Source: Mesorhizobium sp. 65-26 | GTDB taxonomy: Bacteria > Pseudomonadota > Alphaproteobacteria > Rhizobiales > Rhizobiaceae | NCBI GenBank assembly: GCA_001899205.1 | Contig: MKVL01000017.1 | Location: forward strand, 1-64,000 | Direction: 5' to 3' | DNA length: 64,000 nt | Shown here: piece after piece, positions 1-8,522 of the stretch | Numbering within the stretch: position 1 is the first letter of the stretch | How the letters are laid out: every line of letters begins with the position of its first letter | Made by a program: the position numbers and the translations under genes | Notes under the pieces: generated by a model | The model's input: only the letters and a program-made list of their open reading frames with translations | The model's database searches: none | Told to the model about the DNA's origin: nothing

Positions 1-98
1 CCAAGGGATAATTCGCCGATATGCCTGACGAGGGCTGAGGTTAACAAAGGCCCGGTTTCCGCAATGCGCGGAGCCGGGCGAACAATCGGCACGGGTTG

Positions 99-1166
99 AT
101 GGTAATGGACACTGCCGCGCGTCCGGTAAAGCTTGCCTGTCGAAATGTCTGGAAGGTTTATGGCCGGCGCCCGGGCTATTATTTCGACTCACGCGGCTAT
201 GTCATCGATCCCGATGCGCTGGCCCAGCGCCTGCGCGCCGAAGCGCATCTGCCGGCCGTGGTCGACGCCAGTTTCGAAGTGGCGACGGGCGAGATTTTCG
301 TCATCATGGGCCTGTCCGGCTCCGGCAAGTCGACCCTGGTGCGCTGCCTGTCGCGCCTGGTCGAACCCAGCGCCGGCGAAATCCTGCTCGATGGCAGGAA
401 CCTGCTCGCTGCCAGCGGCAAGGAACTGATCGAACTGCGCCGCCACGCCATGGGCATGGTGTTCCAGAATTTCGGCCTGCTGCCGCACCTGAACGTGTTG
501 GGCAACGTCGCCTTCCCGCTGAAAATCCAGGGCAAGCCGCCCAAGGAGCGCGAGGCCCGCGCCCGCGAAATGATAGCATTGGTCGGGCTCGAAGGCCGCG
601 AGGCGTCCTTTCCGCATCAGCTCTCCGGCGGCCAGCAGCAGCGCGTCGGCATCGCCCGTTCGCTCGCCGTGGGGCCGGAGCTCTGGTTTCTCGACGAGCC
701 GTTCTCGGCGCTGGATCCACTGATCCGCAAGCAGATGCAGGACGAGTTCCTGCGCCTGCAGCGCATGCTGAAGAAGACCATCATCTTCATCACCCACGAC
801 ATCGCCGAGGCTTTTCGCCTGGCCGACCGGCTGGCGATCATGCGGGCTGGCAAGATCGTCCAGATCGGCCGGCCGGCCGACATCGTGCTCAACCCGGCCG
901 ACGACTATGTCGCGCAGTTCACCGAGGACATGCCGCTGTTGCGCGTCATCACGGCCGGCGATATCGCGACCCCCGCCAACGGGGCGGCTCTGCCTGAGCG
1001 CAGCGTTGCAGCCGGTACCAGCCTTGAAACCTTGCTTCCGCAACTTGCCTCCGGCGTGGCGGCCTTCTCCATCCAGTCCGCCGGCGATGCCCCACCGGCG
1101 CTGCTCAGCGCCAGCGCGGTGCTTGCCGTGCTCGAGCGCGAGCAGGCGAGGCGGACCCGCTCATGA
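99..1166 (+). CDS. Glycine betaine/proline-type ABC transporter ATP-binding protein
   Basis: This is the cytoplasmic ATPase of a ProV/OpuAA-type importer for betaine, proline or a similar compatible solute. Walker A (GLSGSGKST) is at about residues 71-79, the signature LSGGQQQR at 175-182 and Walker B with its Glu (LWFLDEP) at 195-201. The long N-terminal lead-in containing WKVYG before the first strand is typical of the ProV branch. The last 70 residues are where CBS domains usually lie, but they look degenerate. TTG at 96, ATG at 99 and ATG at 105 are all possible starts and no clear ribosome site decides between them. The stop overlaps the permease start by 4 bases (ATGA), so the two are translationally coupled. 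No periplasmic binding protein is present in the window; it may lie before base 1. Confidence 0.9.
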   Translation: MVMDTAARPVKLACRNVWKVYGRRPGYYFDSRGYVIDPDALAQRLRAEAHLPAVVDASFEVATGEIFVIMGLSGSGKSTLVRCLSRLVEPSAGEILLDGRNLLAASGKELIELRRHAMGMVFQNFGLLPHLNVLGNVAFPLKIQGKPPKEREARAREMIALVGLEGREASFPHQLSGGQQQRVGIARSLAVGPELWFLDEPFSALDPLIRKQMQDEFLRLQRMLKKTIIFITHDIAEAFRLADRLAIMRAGKIVQIGRPADIVLNPADDYVAQFTEDMPLLRVITAGDIATPANGAALPERSVAAGTSLETLLPQLASGVAAFSIQSAGDAPPALLSASAVLAVLEREQARRTRS

Positions 1167-3274
1167 CGGCGCCGGCCGCGATCGCACGATCCCCGCGGAG
1201 GGTCGCCATCGCGCCGGCCCTGGTTCCCTGGTGCGGCCTCGGCGTGCTGACCGTGCTTTGCCTGCTGCTGAAAGCCGAGCTTCCCTGGCTGGTCAATTTC
1301 CCCAAGGAATGGACGCTGCCGCTGGCCACTTACATCAACGCCGTGACCGACGTTGTCGTCGCCGTCATCCAACCCGCGTTCCGGGCGCTTTCCGCCCTGC
1401 TCGATGCGCCGATGCGGGGCGCCCGGCTGGCACTCGCCTGGCTGCCGTGGCCGGCGGTGATGCTGGCAGTCGTCACCCTTGCGCTGAAGTCGAGCGGCGA
1501 GCGGCTGGCAATCTTCGCCGTTTTTACGCTCGGCTATATCCTGCTTGCCGGCTATTGGCCGCAGAGCATGAACACGCTTGCGCTGGTGCTGCTGGCGGTG
1601 CCGATCTCGACCGTGCTCGGCTTTCTGCTTGGCATTCTCGGCTACGCTCGCCCGCGTTGGCGTCCTGTGTTGCTCGGCGCGCTCGACCTGATGCAGACCG
1701 TGCCTGCCTTCGCCTATCTCATCCCGCTGCTGCTTCTCTTCGGTTTCGGCCCCGTGGTCGGGCTGATCGCCTCCGCGATCTATGCGACGCCGCCCATGGT
1801 GCGCAACACGATGCTCGGCCTCGACCGCGTGCCGGCGGCGATCAGCGAGGCCGGCCTTATGAGCGGTTGCACGCGCCGCCAGCAATTCTGGCAGGTGGAG
1901 GTGCCGACGGCGCTGCCGCAGCTTCTCGTCGGCTTCAATCAGACGACGATGGCGGCGTTGTCGATGGTCATCGTCGCCGCCATCATCGGCGGCTTCGAGG
2001 ATATCGGCTGGGAGGTGCTGTCCTCCATGCGCAAGGCCGAGTTCGGCCAGAGCATCCTCTCCGGCCTGGTGATCGCGCTGCTCGCCATTCTCATCGACCG
2101 CCTCACCATCGGCTTCGCCAAGGCGCCCGAGACCGGGCCGACGCGCGCCATGCAATGGATGACGCCGCGCCGCCTGGCCATGACCCTGGCGATTGCGTTG
2201 GCCCTCGCCGTGGTCATCCGGCTTGCCATGCCCGATGCAACGCTGCTGCCGCAAACAGGGCTGCGCATGCAGATGGGCGCCGTCAACCAATGGCTGCTGG
2301 GGCTCGTGCGCGACTATGCCTGGTTCTTCAATGGCGTGCGCAATTCCGTGCTCTATTGCCTGCTTTTGCCGTTGCGCGTCGGCATTTCCGGCTCGGCGAC
2401 GCCGGCAATGTGGGGCTTTTCCCTGCCGCCATCGGTGCTGGCCGCCTACGTCGCCCTGGTCCTGGCCCTGTCCGGGCTGGCTGCCCACCGCTTCGGTTGG
2501 CGGGCGGCGGTCGCCGCGCTGGCCGCCGGCCTCATTCTCTATACCGGCTTTCTCGATCTGCCGTGGCCTGTCTTCATCCTCGCCGTCGCCTTGCTCGCCG
2601 CACAGGTGTGTGGGCCACGGCTCGGCCTCTTCGCGGTGGCCGGCTTCGGGCTGATCCTGGTCAACGGGTTGTGGCCGCAACTGGTGCAGTCGCTCTATCT
2701 TTGCACGCTGGCTGTCCTGCTTTGCCTTCTGGTCGGCGGCGCGCTCGGCACATGGGCGGCACATAGCGACCGCGTCTCGCGCATCCTGAAGCCGATCTGC
2801 GACGCTTTGCAGACCATGCCGCAATTCGTCTTCCTCATTCCGGCGCTGATGTTCTTCAAGGTCGGCGAGTTCACGGCGCTGATCGCCATCATGCTCTACG
2901 CCATCGTGCCGCCGATCCGCTATGTCGAGCACGGCTTGCGCCATGTGCGCGCCGACGTCGTCGAGGCGGTCGAGCAGATGGGCGCGACTCCGATGCAGAC
3001 CCTGCTGCAGGCCAAGCTGCCGCTCGCGCTGCCGGTCGTCATGCTCGGCCTCAACCAGACCATCATGGCGGCGCTCTCGATGCTGGCGATCGCGGCCCTG
3101 GTCGGCACGCGCGATCTTGGCCAGGCGGTCTATGTCGCCCTCGGCAAGGCCGACGCCGGCATGGGTCTGGTGGCCGGCCTGTCGATCGCCTTCCTGGCGA
3201 TCCTGGCCGACCGGTTGCTTCAGTCCTGGGCAGGGGGTGCGAACGCGGCTAACGACAGGCGCGATCCCGGCTGA
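1163..3274 (+). CDS. Fused double ABC permease, betaine/proline family
   Basis: This 703-residue inner-membrane protein carries two complete binding-protein-dependent permease domains. Each has its own EAA-type coupling loop, at about residues 225-245 (AISEAGLMSGC and onward) and 597-620 (DVVEAVEQMGA and onward). Both are followed by near-identical stretches containing LNQT or FNQT and MAALSM, which points to internal duplication. ProW is normally about 300-350 residues and acts as a homodimer, so a fusion of two halves would form the whole channel. The two are separated by a hydrophobic linker of roughly 150 residues. The gene is coupled to the ATPase before it. Substrate is inferred from the family only. 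Confidence 0.9.
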   Translation: MTAPAAIARSPRRVAIAPALVPWCGLGVLTVLCLLLKAELPWLVNFPKEWTLPLATYINAVTDVVVAVIQPAFRALSALLDAPMRGARLALAWLPWPAVMLAVVTLALKSSGERLAIFAVFTLGYILLAGYWPQSMNTLALVLLAVPISTVLGFLLGILGYARPRWRPVLLGALDLMQTVPAFAYLIPLLLLFGFGPVVGLIASAIYATPPMVRNTMLGLDRVPAAISEAGLMSGCTRRQQFWQVEVPTALPQLLVGFNQTTMAALSMVIVAAIIGGFEDIGWEVLSSMRKAEFGQSILSGLVIALLAILIDRLTIGFAKAPETGPTRAMQWMTPRRLAMTLAIALALAVVIRLAMPDATLLPQTGLRMQMGAVNQWLLGLVRDYAWFFNGVRNSVLYCLLLPLRVGISGSATPAMWGFSLPPSVLAAYVALVLALSGLAAHRFGWRAAVAALAAGLILYTGFLDLPWPVFILAVALLAAQVCGPRLGLFAVAGFGLILVNGLWPQLVQSLYLCTLAVLLCLLVGGALGTWAAHSDRVSRILKPICDALQTMPQFVFLIPALMFFKVGEFTALIAIMLYAIVPPIRYVEHGLRHVRADVVEAVEQMGATPMQTLLQAKLPLALPVVMLGLNQTIMAALSMLAIAALVGTRDLGQAVYVALGKADAGMGLVAGLSIAFLAILADRLLQSWAGGANAANDRRDPG

Positions 3275-3283
3275 TGGCCGGGC

Positions 3284-3847
3284 TTAGGCGGCGTTCGAAT
3301 CCGGCGCGCTGGTCGCCTCCAGCGTCGGCAGCAGATCGTCGTCGATCGGGATGCCAAGCGTGGTGTTGAGGCGGTTGGTCGCGAGCATTGCCGAGCCATA
3401 GGACACGACGGCGATAACCAGCTCCGAGCCGTATTTCGCCTTCAGCGTCTGCAAGGCCATCGGGGGCGGGTTGCGATGCGCGGCAGGCTCGGCCGCGATC
3501 CGGTGGGCGATCTCGATAAGCGCGGCCTCGTCCTCGGTTGGCGTGTACTCGTCCGGGTCAACCCCGTGGGCGATCAGAGCGCGTCGGAAATAAAGCGAAC
3601 AGAGGATGCAATGCGAATCCTCGGAGATCGCCAGCGAGAAAACGTCGACCGCCCGACTTCCGAGCGTATCGCGCAACCGCTCCTTGAGGGGCAGGACCGC
3701 GGAAAACAGCTTGAAGGCGGGGACGGAATGAAGAAGAACCCCCTTCATGTTGGTGATACGTCCCGCCCGGCTCTTCTCGGCTTCGGCGAGTTGGACGTTT
3801 TCGGCGGCTGCGTCCCTGGACTGCCAATCATATTGTGGGATGGGCAT
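3284..3847 (-). CDS. AhpD/carboxymuconolactone decarboxylase-like protein
   Basis: The 187-residue product has the helical AhpD-like fold signature around a C-x-x-C pair (HCILCSLYF, Cys80 and Cys83), preceded by DVFSLAISED. AhpD proteins use such a pair in peroxidase or disulphide chemistry. The histidine usually found four residues after the second Cys is replaced by Phe, so peroxidase activity is uncertain. I chose the ATG at 3847 (MPIPQYDW) over the one 27 bases upstream because family members begin with a short polar leader. It converges on the permease gene with only 9 bases between them. The substrate is unknown. Confidence 0.65.
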   Translation of the reverse strand: MPIPQYDWQSRDAAAENVQLAEAEKSRAGRITNMKGVLLHSVPAFKLFSAVLPLKERLRDTLGSRAVDVFSLAISEDSHCILCSLYFRRALIAHGVDPDEYTPTEDEAALIEIAHRIAAEPAAHRNPPPMALQTLKAKYGSELVIAVVSYGSAMLATNRLNTTLGIPIDDDLLPTLEATSAPDSNAA

Positions 3848-4142
3848 GAGCTGACCTTCATGTAGCAAAATCATACGCCGACCGGCGACGGTGGCTAAAG
3901 CCGCGACTTCTTACGATGCCAGTTCGGCTCTGAAAAGAGTGCGATTTGCCGTCTTCATATTCGCAGAACCGGACGGCGCCCGCGCGGTGAAGGTTGCTGG
4001 CGCGCGACCCGCACTCCTGCGGGGGTCTGGCGGTCGACGAACAGTCGTTTCCATCCACACATGGGCGCGCGGCGGACCGTGACGTGCCCGCTCGGCCGGC
4101 GCGGGTTGTCAGGCGACGTCAGCCGCGCCGGCCTGGGTACAT

Positions 4143-4448
4143 CTAGCAGCCGGTAGTCGGGTTCCCTTGGACGCAAATGCCTGGCGGGTCGACGTAGCAG
4201 CCGCAGACGCTTCCGTCTGGCGTGCAAACGAGATTTACATGCTGGCCGCCTGGATAGCCGAAGACGACGCCAGCGGGTCTCGGCTCGAACTTGAAGATAG
4301 TGTTGGCGTCTACAGGTATGCCGAGGGTGCGGGCCACGATCATGCCCATCTCCTTCAGGCGTCCACTAACCTCTTCCGACAGTCTTTGCATGCGAAATAG
4401 ATCATCGGGATGTAGCGCCACCTGCTTGAGACCATTGTTGTCAGTCAT
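4143..4448 (-). CDS. Hypothetical small protein with Cys-containing C-terminus
   Basis: I do not recognise this 101-residue protein. The start at 4448 is well supported by a strong ribosome site (GAGGAGGAAG) 3 bases before the ATG. The N-terminal half is a charged amphipathic region (LHPDDLFRMQRLSEEVSGRL). The C-terminal third carries four cysteines (VCTPDG, CGCYVDPP, ICVQG and a final Cys), which could bind metal or form disulphides. There is no signal peptide or membrane segment. About 270 bases on its downstream side and 240 on its upstream side hold no convincing gene, so it appears to be monocistronic. Confidence 0.6.
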   Translation of the reverse strand: MTDNNGLKQVALHPDDLFRMQRLSEEVSGRLKEMGMIVARTLGIPVDANTIFKFEPRPAGVVFGYPGGQHVNLVCTPDGSVCGCYVDPPGICVQGNPTTGC

Positions 4449-4687
4449 TGCTTCCTCCTCCATATAGCAATGCAAGTATAGCATGGCGCCAACACGTGCG
4501 CTATTTGGAGGGCATGGCGAACGGGCTGGGGTAAAGTCGGGAAAAATCGATGGTATTTTTCAATTGGCGTTGACCATCCGCTATGGAAAGCGGGGGCTCT
4601 TCATGCATTTATTTTTTCTTCGCAAGTGCCGCCGTAGTCGTTTCTATCGAGCTTACGTCTGCCTCGCGCCATGCTGGCGCTTTCCCT

Positions 4688-5752
4688 TCACTTTCCGTTC
4701 TTTGCGCGGAGCAGGCGAAGCGATTCCAGATTTTCCGCCGCCGTGTCGAATTTCGGATTGATGCGCAATGCCTCCCGGTAATCCGCCATGGCGCGGTCAA
4801 TATCGTGCTTGCCCCGCCAGGCGGTGCCGCGATTGTTCCAGGCGTCCGCGTCGGTAGGATCTATCCTGATCGCCCTGTCGTAATCGGCGATCGCGTGACC
4901 GAGATCGCCCTTGGATTGCCAGGCGTTGCCGCGATTGGTCAAGAATTTAGCTTGAGGCGCAATGCGGATCGCTTGGGTGAAATCGATGATCGCGCGGTCG
5001 TACTCGCCGTTCTTCGCATAGGACAGGCCACGATTGTCGAAATATTCGGGCACGGCGGAATCGAGCTTGATCGCCTCGCTGTCGTCGGCGATCGCCTTGT
5101 CGATCTTGCCGAGTTTCTCGTAGGCGGCTGCGCGGTTGGAATAGGCGGGCGCGCTGTGTGAATCGAGCCTGATCGCGTCGTCGTAGTCCTTGATGGCGCG
5201 CTCGTAGTCCTCCTTGAACTAGAAGGCGGCTCCGCGGTCACGGAACGCCATGCTGAATTGCGGATCGAGCTGCAGGGCCTGGTTGTAGTCCTCGATGGCG
5301 CGTTCGTATTCGCGCTGATCGCTGAGTACGTTGCCTCTGATATTGTAGGCCGCCGCGTCCTTTGGATTGAGCCGCACGGCCTCCGTGGCGTCCGAGAGCG
5401 CACGGTCCAGCTTTCCATCCGAACGAAACGCATTGGCTCGTTCGCGAAAGGCGCTGCTGTTGTCCGGGTCGAGCGCGATCGCGCGATTGAAGTCGGCGAA
5501 GGCCAGCTTCATCTTGTCGATTGTCCAGTAGGCCGAGCCGCGATTGACCAGCGCGGCCGCGAGGTCCTTCGGCGCCTTCCTTGAGGCCTTGATCAAAGCG
5601 TTGCATGCGCCGATACGCTGTTCCGGCATGACGGAGCTTTCGTCGGTCGCCGCGCAGATGTCCGCATTGGCGTTGCCTTGCGCAACAGCGGCGGGCGGAA
5701 CGACCGCGGTGAGCAGGCAGGCCGCGATAAGCGACGGCATGGCTTGGCGCAT
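4688..5752 (-). pseudogene. Secreted TPR-repeat protein interrupted by an in-frame TAG
   Basis: One continuous reading frame encodes a signal peptide (residues 1 to about 24, ending PPAAVAQG) and about eight tandem 34-residue tetratricopeptide repeats. It is broken only by a TAG at 5219-5221, codon 178. Residues on both sides are in perfect repeat register: GAAF, stop, FKEDYERAI fills one 34-residue unit in which the stop takes position 5. No frameshift is needed to rejoin the halves. The upstream part gives 177 residues and the downstream part another 176. TPRs mediate protein contacts, so the intact protein would be a periplasmic scaffold. This may be a recent nonsense mutation, a suppressed amber codon or a sequencing error. 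Confidence 0.8.
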
Positions 5753-5999
5753 GGAAAGCCCTCACGATTTGAAAAGCGACGGCGCTCAATCAGGCTGCGT
5801 GCCCGCCCGGACATTATCACCGAAACGACGGAAGCATAATGCCGGCTATCTGGCTCAATCTTGCTGCATCCATGTCGCAGGGCGTTGCCGGCTGCCATTC
5901 GAAATCCTTGGAAGTCCAAGGAATCGCCTTGCGACGTGATGCAGCAGGTGCGGCCAAGCAGGACGCCCGTTAAAGTATTCAATTTCCTTGAGAAGTTGT

Positions 6000-6075
<76 letters not shown>

Positions 6076-6248
6076 CTGTCCGGCTAAGGAGTTTCGCCGG
6101 GTTTCGTTTCCCGGAAGCACCGTGGCACCCCGTGAAAGCGCGTGGGTTATAGCACGGGAATCCTGCCTGTCCAGCGCTTAGCTGTGCATGTCGCCGTTTT
6201 TTGCTGAAGGCCGTCGAAAGTGCCGGATCCGGCCTGCGCAAGCGTCCT

Positions 6249-6446
6249 TCAGCCCTGTGGATCGTCATCCGTTTCGTCTTCCTCCGGGCGTCCGGGGATG
6301 ACGTAGGCGCCGGTGAGCCAACGGTTGAGATCGATGCTCTTGCAGCGCTCGGAGCAGAACGGATAGGTCTCGCGCGCCGAGGGTTTGCCGCATTCGGGAC
6401 AGACGCGGCGTGGCAGCAGCGTCGTGACCTTTTCGCTGGCGCTCAC
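6249..6446 (-). CDS. yacG: YacG, zinc-binding DNA gyrase inhibitor
   Basis: The 65-residue protein has the YacG four-cysteine zinc site: CPEC, then FCSERC, followed by the invariant DLNRW. It ends in an acidic tail (PEEDETDDD). In E. coli, YacG binds GyrB and inhibits DNA binding by gyrase. The GTG at 6446 overlaps the TGA of maf by 4 bases (GTGA), and a GGAGGG ribosome site lies inside the end of maf, so the two genes are translationally coupled. Longer in-frame starts would run back through maf and are not needed. Confidence 0.93.
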   Translation of the reverse strand: MSASEKVTTLLPRRVCPECGKPSARETYPFCSERCKSIDLNRWLTGAYVIPGRPEEDETDDDPQG

Positions 6447-7072
6447 GAGGGCGCGCCCTCCAGCCAGTTGCGGCGCGCATTGAAGCCTTCGCCGGACAGC
6501 AGCGCCACCGTCTCGTAGAGCGGCAGGCCGACGACATTGGTGTAGGAGCCGACCAGCTTGACCACGAAGGAGCCGGCGAGGCCCTGCACGGCATAGCCGC
6601 CCGCCTTGCCGCGCCATTCTCCCGACGCCACATAGGCCTCGATCTCCTCGCGCGGCAGCCGCTTGAAACGCACCCTGGTCTCGACCAGGCGCTCGCGCAG
6701 CTTGCCGCCCGGCGTGATGACGCAGACACCGGAATAGACGCGATGCGAGCGCCCCGAGAGCAGGCCGAGGCAGTTGGCGGCGTCGTCGATCGTCTCGGCC
6801 TTGGGCAGGATGCGGCGGCCAACCGCCACCACCGTGTCGGCGGCGAGCAGGAAGGCCGGCGCATAGTCGGCCTCCGTCTTCAGCGACGCCAGCGCCTTTT
6901 CGGCCTTTTCCTTGGCCAGCCGCTTTGCCAGCGAGCGCGGATGCTCGGCGCGCAGCGGCGTCTCGTCGATGTCGGCCGGCAGCACGCGATCAGGCTCGAT
7001 GCCCGCCTGTTGCAGCAGTTCGATGCGACGCGGCGAACCCGAGGCAAGCACCAGCTTCTGCAAAATGCTCAT
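6443..7072 (-). CDS. maf: Maf-type nucleoside triphosphate pyrophosphatase
   Basis: The 209-residue protein shows the Maf motifs in order: LASGSPRR near the N-terminus, PADIDE, the catalytic-core AADTVV, and [10 protein letters not shown] before the C-terminus. Maf proteins hydrolyse non-canonical or modified nucleotides such as dTTP, UTP or m7GTP to monophosphates, and they have been linked to septum control. The gene lies between infA and yacG, as in other rhizobia, and shares a 4-base overlap with yacG. Confidence 0.95.
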   Translation of the reverse strand: MSILQKLVLASGSPRRIELLQQAGIEPDRVLPADIDETPLRAEHPRSLAKRLAKEKAEKALASLKTEADYAPAFLLAADTVVAVGRRILPKAETIDDAANCLGLLSGRSHRVYSGVCVITPGGKLRERLVETRVRFKRLPREEIEAYVASGEWRGKAGGYAVQGLAGSFVVKLVGSYTNVVGLPLYETVALLSGEGFNARRNWLEGAPS

Positions 7073-7168
7073 CGCGATCCCAGGAGGTTTGTAAAGGTTT
7101 CCGCTCGGAACTGCGTAAAACGAAAGGTCGGGGCAGTTCGCCGGTTTTGCCCGGCGGCGCTGGCGGTC

Positions 7169-7387
7169 TTACTTGAAACGATAGGTGATGCGGCCCTTGG
7201 TAAGATCGTAGGGCGTCATTTCAACCAGAACCTTGTCGCCGGTCAGCACACGGATGCGGTTCTTGCGCATGCGGCCGGCCGTATGGGCGATGATCTCGTG
7301 TTCGTTTTCGAGTTTCACCCGGAACATCGCGTTGGGCAGCAATTCCGTGACGACACCCGGAAACTCGAGGACTTCTTCCTTCGGCAT
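7169..7387 (-). CDS. infA: Translation initiation factor IF-1
   Basis: The 72-residue protein matches IF-1 over its full length: [11 protein letters not shown], then [27 protein letters not shown] and the terminal KGRITYRFK. It is a single S1/OB-fold domain that occupies the 30S A site during initiation. The length is exactly that of the family. An AAGG ribosome site precedes the ATG. The 190-base gap before it holds a degenerate copy of the dispersed AGAGCATTTTGC repeat. Confidence 0.98.
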
Positions 7388-7476
7388 TCGATACCTTTGC
7401 TTGGATGGTCATTCCGGCGCCCGGCCGGAATTTCGGCGGAACCTATATGATAATCGGCCAATTGTGAACACGCTTA

Positions 7477-7545
7477 AGAGCATTTTGCAGCCGGCTGAAC
7501 AGGCTTGGCATCATACGGACGCAGCTGGATCGGAGAGGCAGGTGG
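7477..7545. repeat. Degenerate copy of dispersed AGAGCATTTTGC palindromic repeat
   Basis: The element begins AGAGCATTTTGCAGCC, then has an imperfect hairpin (GCCGGCTG, AACA, GGCTTGGC), followed by ATACGGACGC in the place of the usual GTCGCATAAATGCGGC. It lies between the phosphatase-like gene and infA. Other copies are near 10.3, 15.6, 42.5, 43.5, 53.2 and 63.2 kb. Confidence 0.6.
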
Positions 7546-7577
7546 AGACGCGTGCTCCGGTAGAAGGGCATTGCCGC

Positions 7578-8033
7578 CTAGCCGGCATCCCCGCCGCCGC
7601 TCGGTGGCAGGAAACGATGGCGGATGCGGGCCTTCAGCCGCTCGCACACATCGCGATAGGCGGCCATGATCTGTTCGCGCGTGCCGGCTATGTCGGTCGG
7701 GTCCGGCGTCGGCCAGTATTCGACGTCGACGGCAAGCGAGCGTGTAAGCTCGAGCGCGGCGTGATGGGCTTCCGGCGCCAGGGTGATGATGAGGTCGAAA
7801 TAGTCGTCCTCCAGGTCTTCCATGGTTCGCGGATGGCGGTCGCCGAGCGACAGCCCTTCCTCGGCAAGTACGGCATCGACGAAGGGATCGCGTTCGCCGC
7901 CGCGCACGCCCGCCGAAGCGATGAAGGTGTCGGCCGGCAGCATCCGCCGCGCCAGCAGCTCGGCCATGGGCGAGCGCACGGCGTTCATGCCGCACAGGAA
8001 GAGGATCGAACGGGGCAGGGCGGCGGAAGCCAG
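7578..8033 (-). CDS. Low-molecular-weight tyrosine-phosphatase-family protein, non-ATG start
   Basis: The frame encodes the LMW-PTP P-loop, ILFLCGMNAVRSPMAE, equivalent to the family motif C-x-x-N-x-x-R-S, and later YWPTPDPTD with the general-acid Asp region. Such enzymes dephosphorylate phosphotyrosine; arsenate-reductase relatives share the fold. The only ATG (7988) lies after the catalytic Cys and would give a dead protein. There is no ATG, GTG or TTG between that Cys and the upstream in-frame stop at 8124-8126. I propose CTG at 8033, which has GCGAGG five bases upstream and overlaps the end of the preceding gene. Length from there is about 151 residues, close to the family norm. Confidence 0.7.
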   Translation of the reverse strand: MASAALPRSILFLCGMNAVRSPMAELLARRMLPADTFIASAGVRGGERDPFVDAVLAEEGLSLGDRHPRTMEDLEDDYFDLIITLAPEAHHAALELTRSLAVDVEYWPTPDPTDIAGTREQIMAAYRDVCERLKARIRHRFLPPSGGGDAG

Positions 8034-8034
8034 A

Positions 8035-8520
8035 TCAGCCTCGCCAGTGCAGCACGCAGACCAGCGTGAACAGCCGGCGCGCCGTGTCGAAATCGATGTC
8101 GATCTTGCCCGCCAGCCGGTCCATCAGCGTCTGCGAGCCCTCGTTGTGAAGGCCGCGCCGTCCCATGTCGATCGCCTCGATCTGGCTGGGCGTCGAGGAT
8201 CGGATGGCCTCGTAGTAGCTCTCGCAGATCATGTAGTAATCCTTGACGATACGCCTGAGCGGCGTCAGCGACAGGATGTGGGTGACGACGGTCGTGCCGT
8301 CCTCGCGCGCGATCGCGAACACCAGCCGCGATTCGGCAAGCGACAGTTTGAGCCTGTAGGGGCCGGTGCCGGCATCGCTGACCGGCCGGAACTGGTTCTC
8401 CTCGATCAGGTCGAAGATCGCCACCGCCCGCTCGTGCTCGACGTCGGGCGTCGAACGGCCGATCGTTTCGTCGAGCTCGACATCGATCAGCCTGGCGCGG
8501 GTTTGGTCGTAATCCGACAT
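8035..8520 (-). CDS. UPF0262 family protein
   Basis: The 161-residue protein matches the alphaproteobacterial UPF0262 family in length and position: it begins [18 protein letters not shown], has a central [15 protein letters not shown] and ends LVCVLHW. Its function is unknown. It is soluble, with no signal peptide or membrane segment. It starts 2 bases after the stop of hisD and its own stop overlaps the presumed CTG start of the phosphatase-like gene, so it sits in a tightly packed operon. Confidence 0.85.
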   Translation of the reverse strand: MSDYDQTRARLIDVELDETIGRSTPDVEHERAVAIFDLIEENQFRPVSDAGTGPYRLKLSLAESRLVFAIAREDGTTVVTHILSLTPLRRIVKDYYMICESYYEAIRSSTPSQIEAIDMGRRGLHNEGSQTLMDRLAGKIDIDFDTARRLFTLVCVLHWRG

Positions 8521-8522
8521 GG

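Noticed and set aside
905-2944. Long open frames on both strands opposite or shifted from the permease gene (about 600-680 codons)
   Set aside because: They are rich in Arg, Gly, Asp and His with no recognisable motif and lie wholly over a gene with clear transporter motifs; high GC keeps such shadow frames open.
5905-5922. Palindrome TCCTTGGA-AG-TCCAAGGA as a terminator or operator
   Set aside because: It is a clear small hairpin but has no T-run and lies about 150 bases upstream of the TPR pseudogene start without other support, so no function is claimed.
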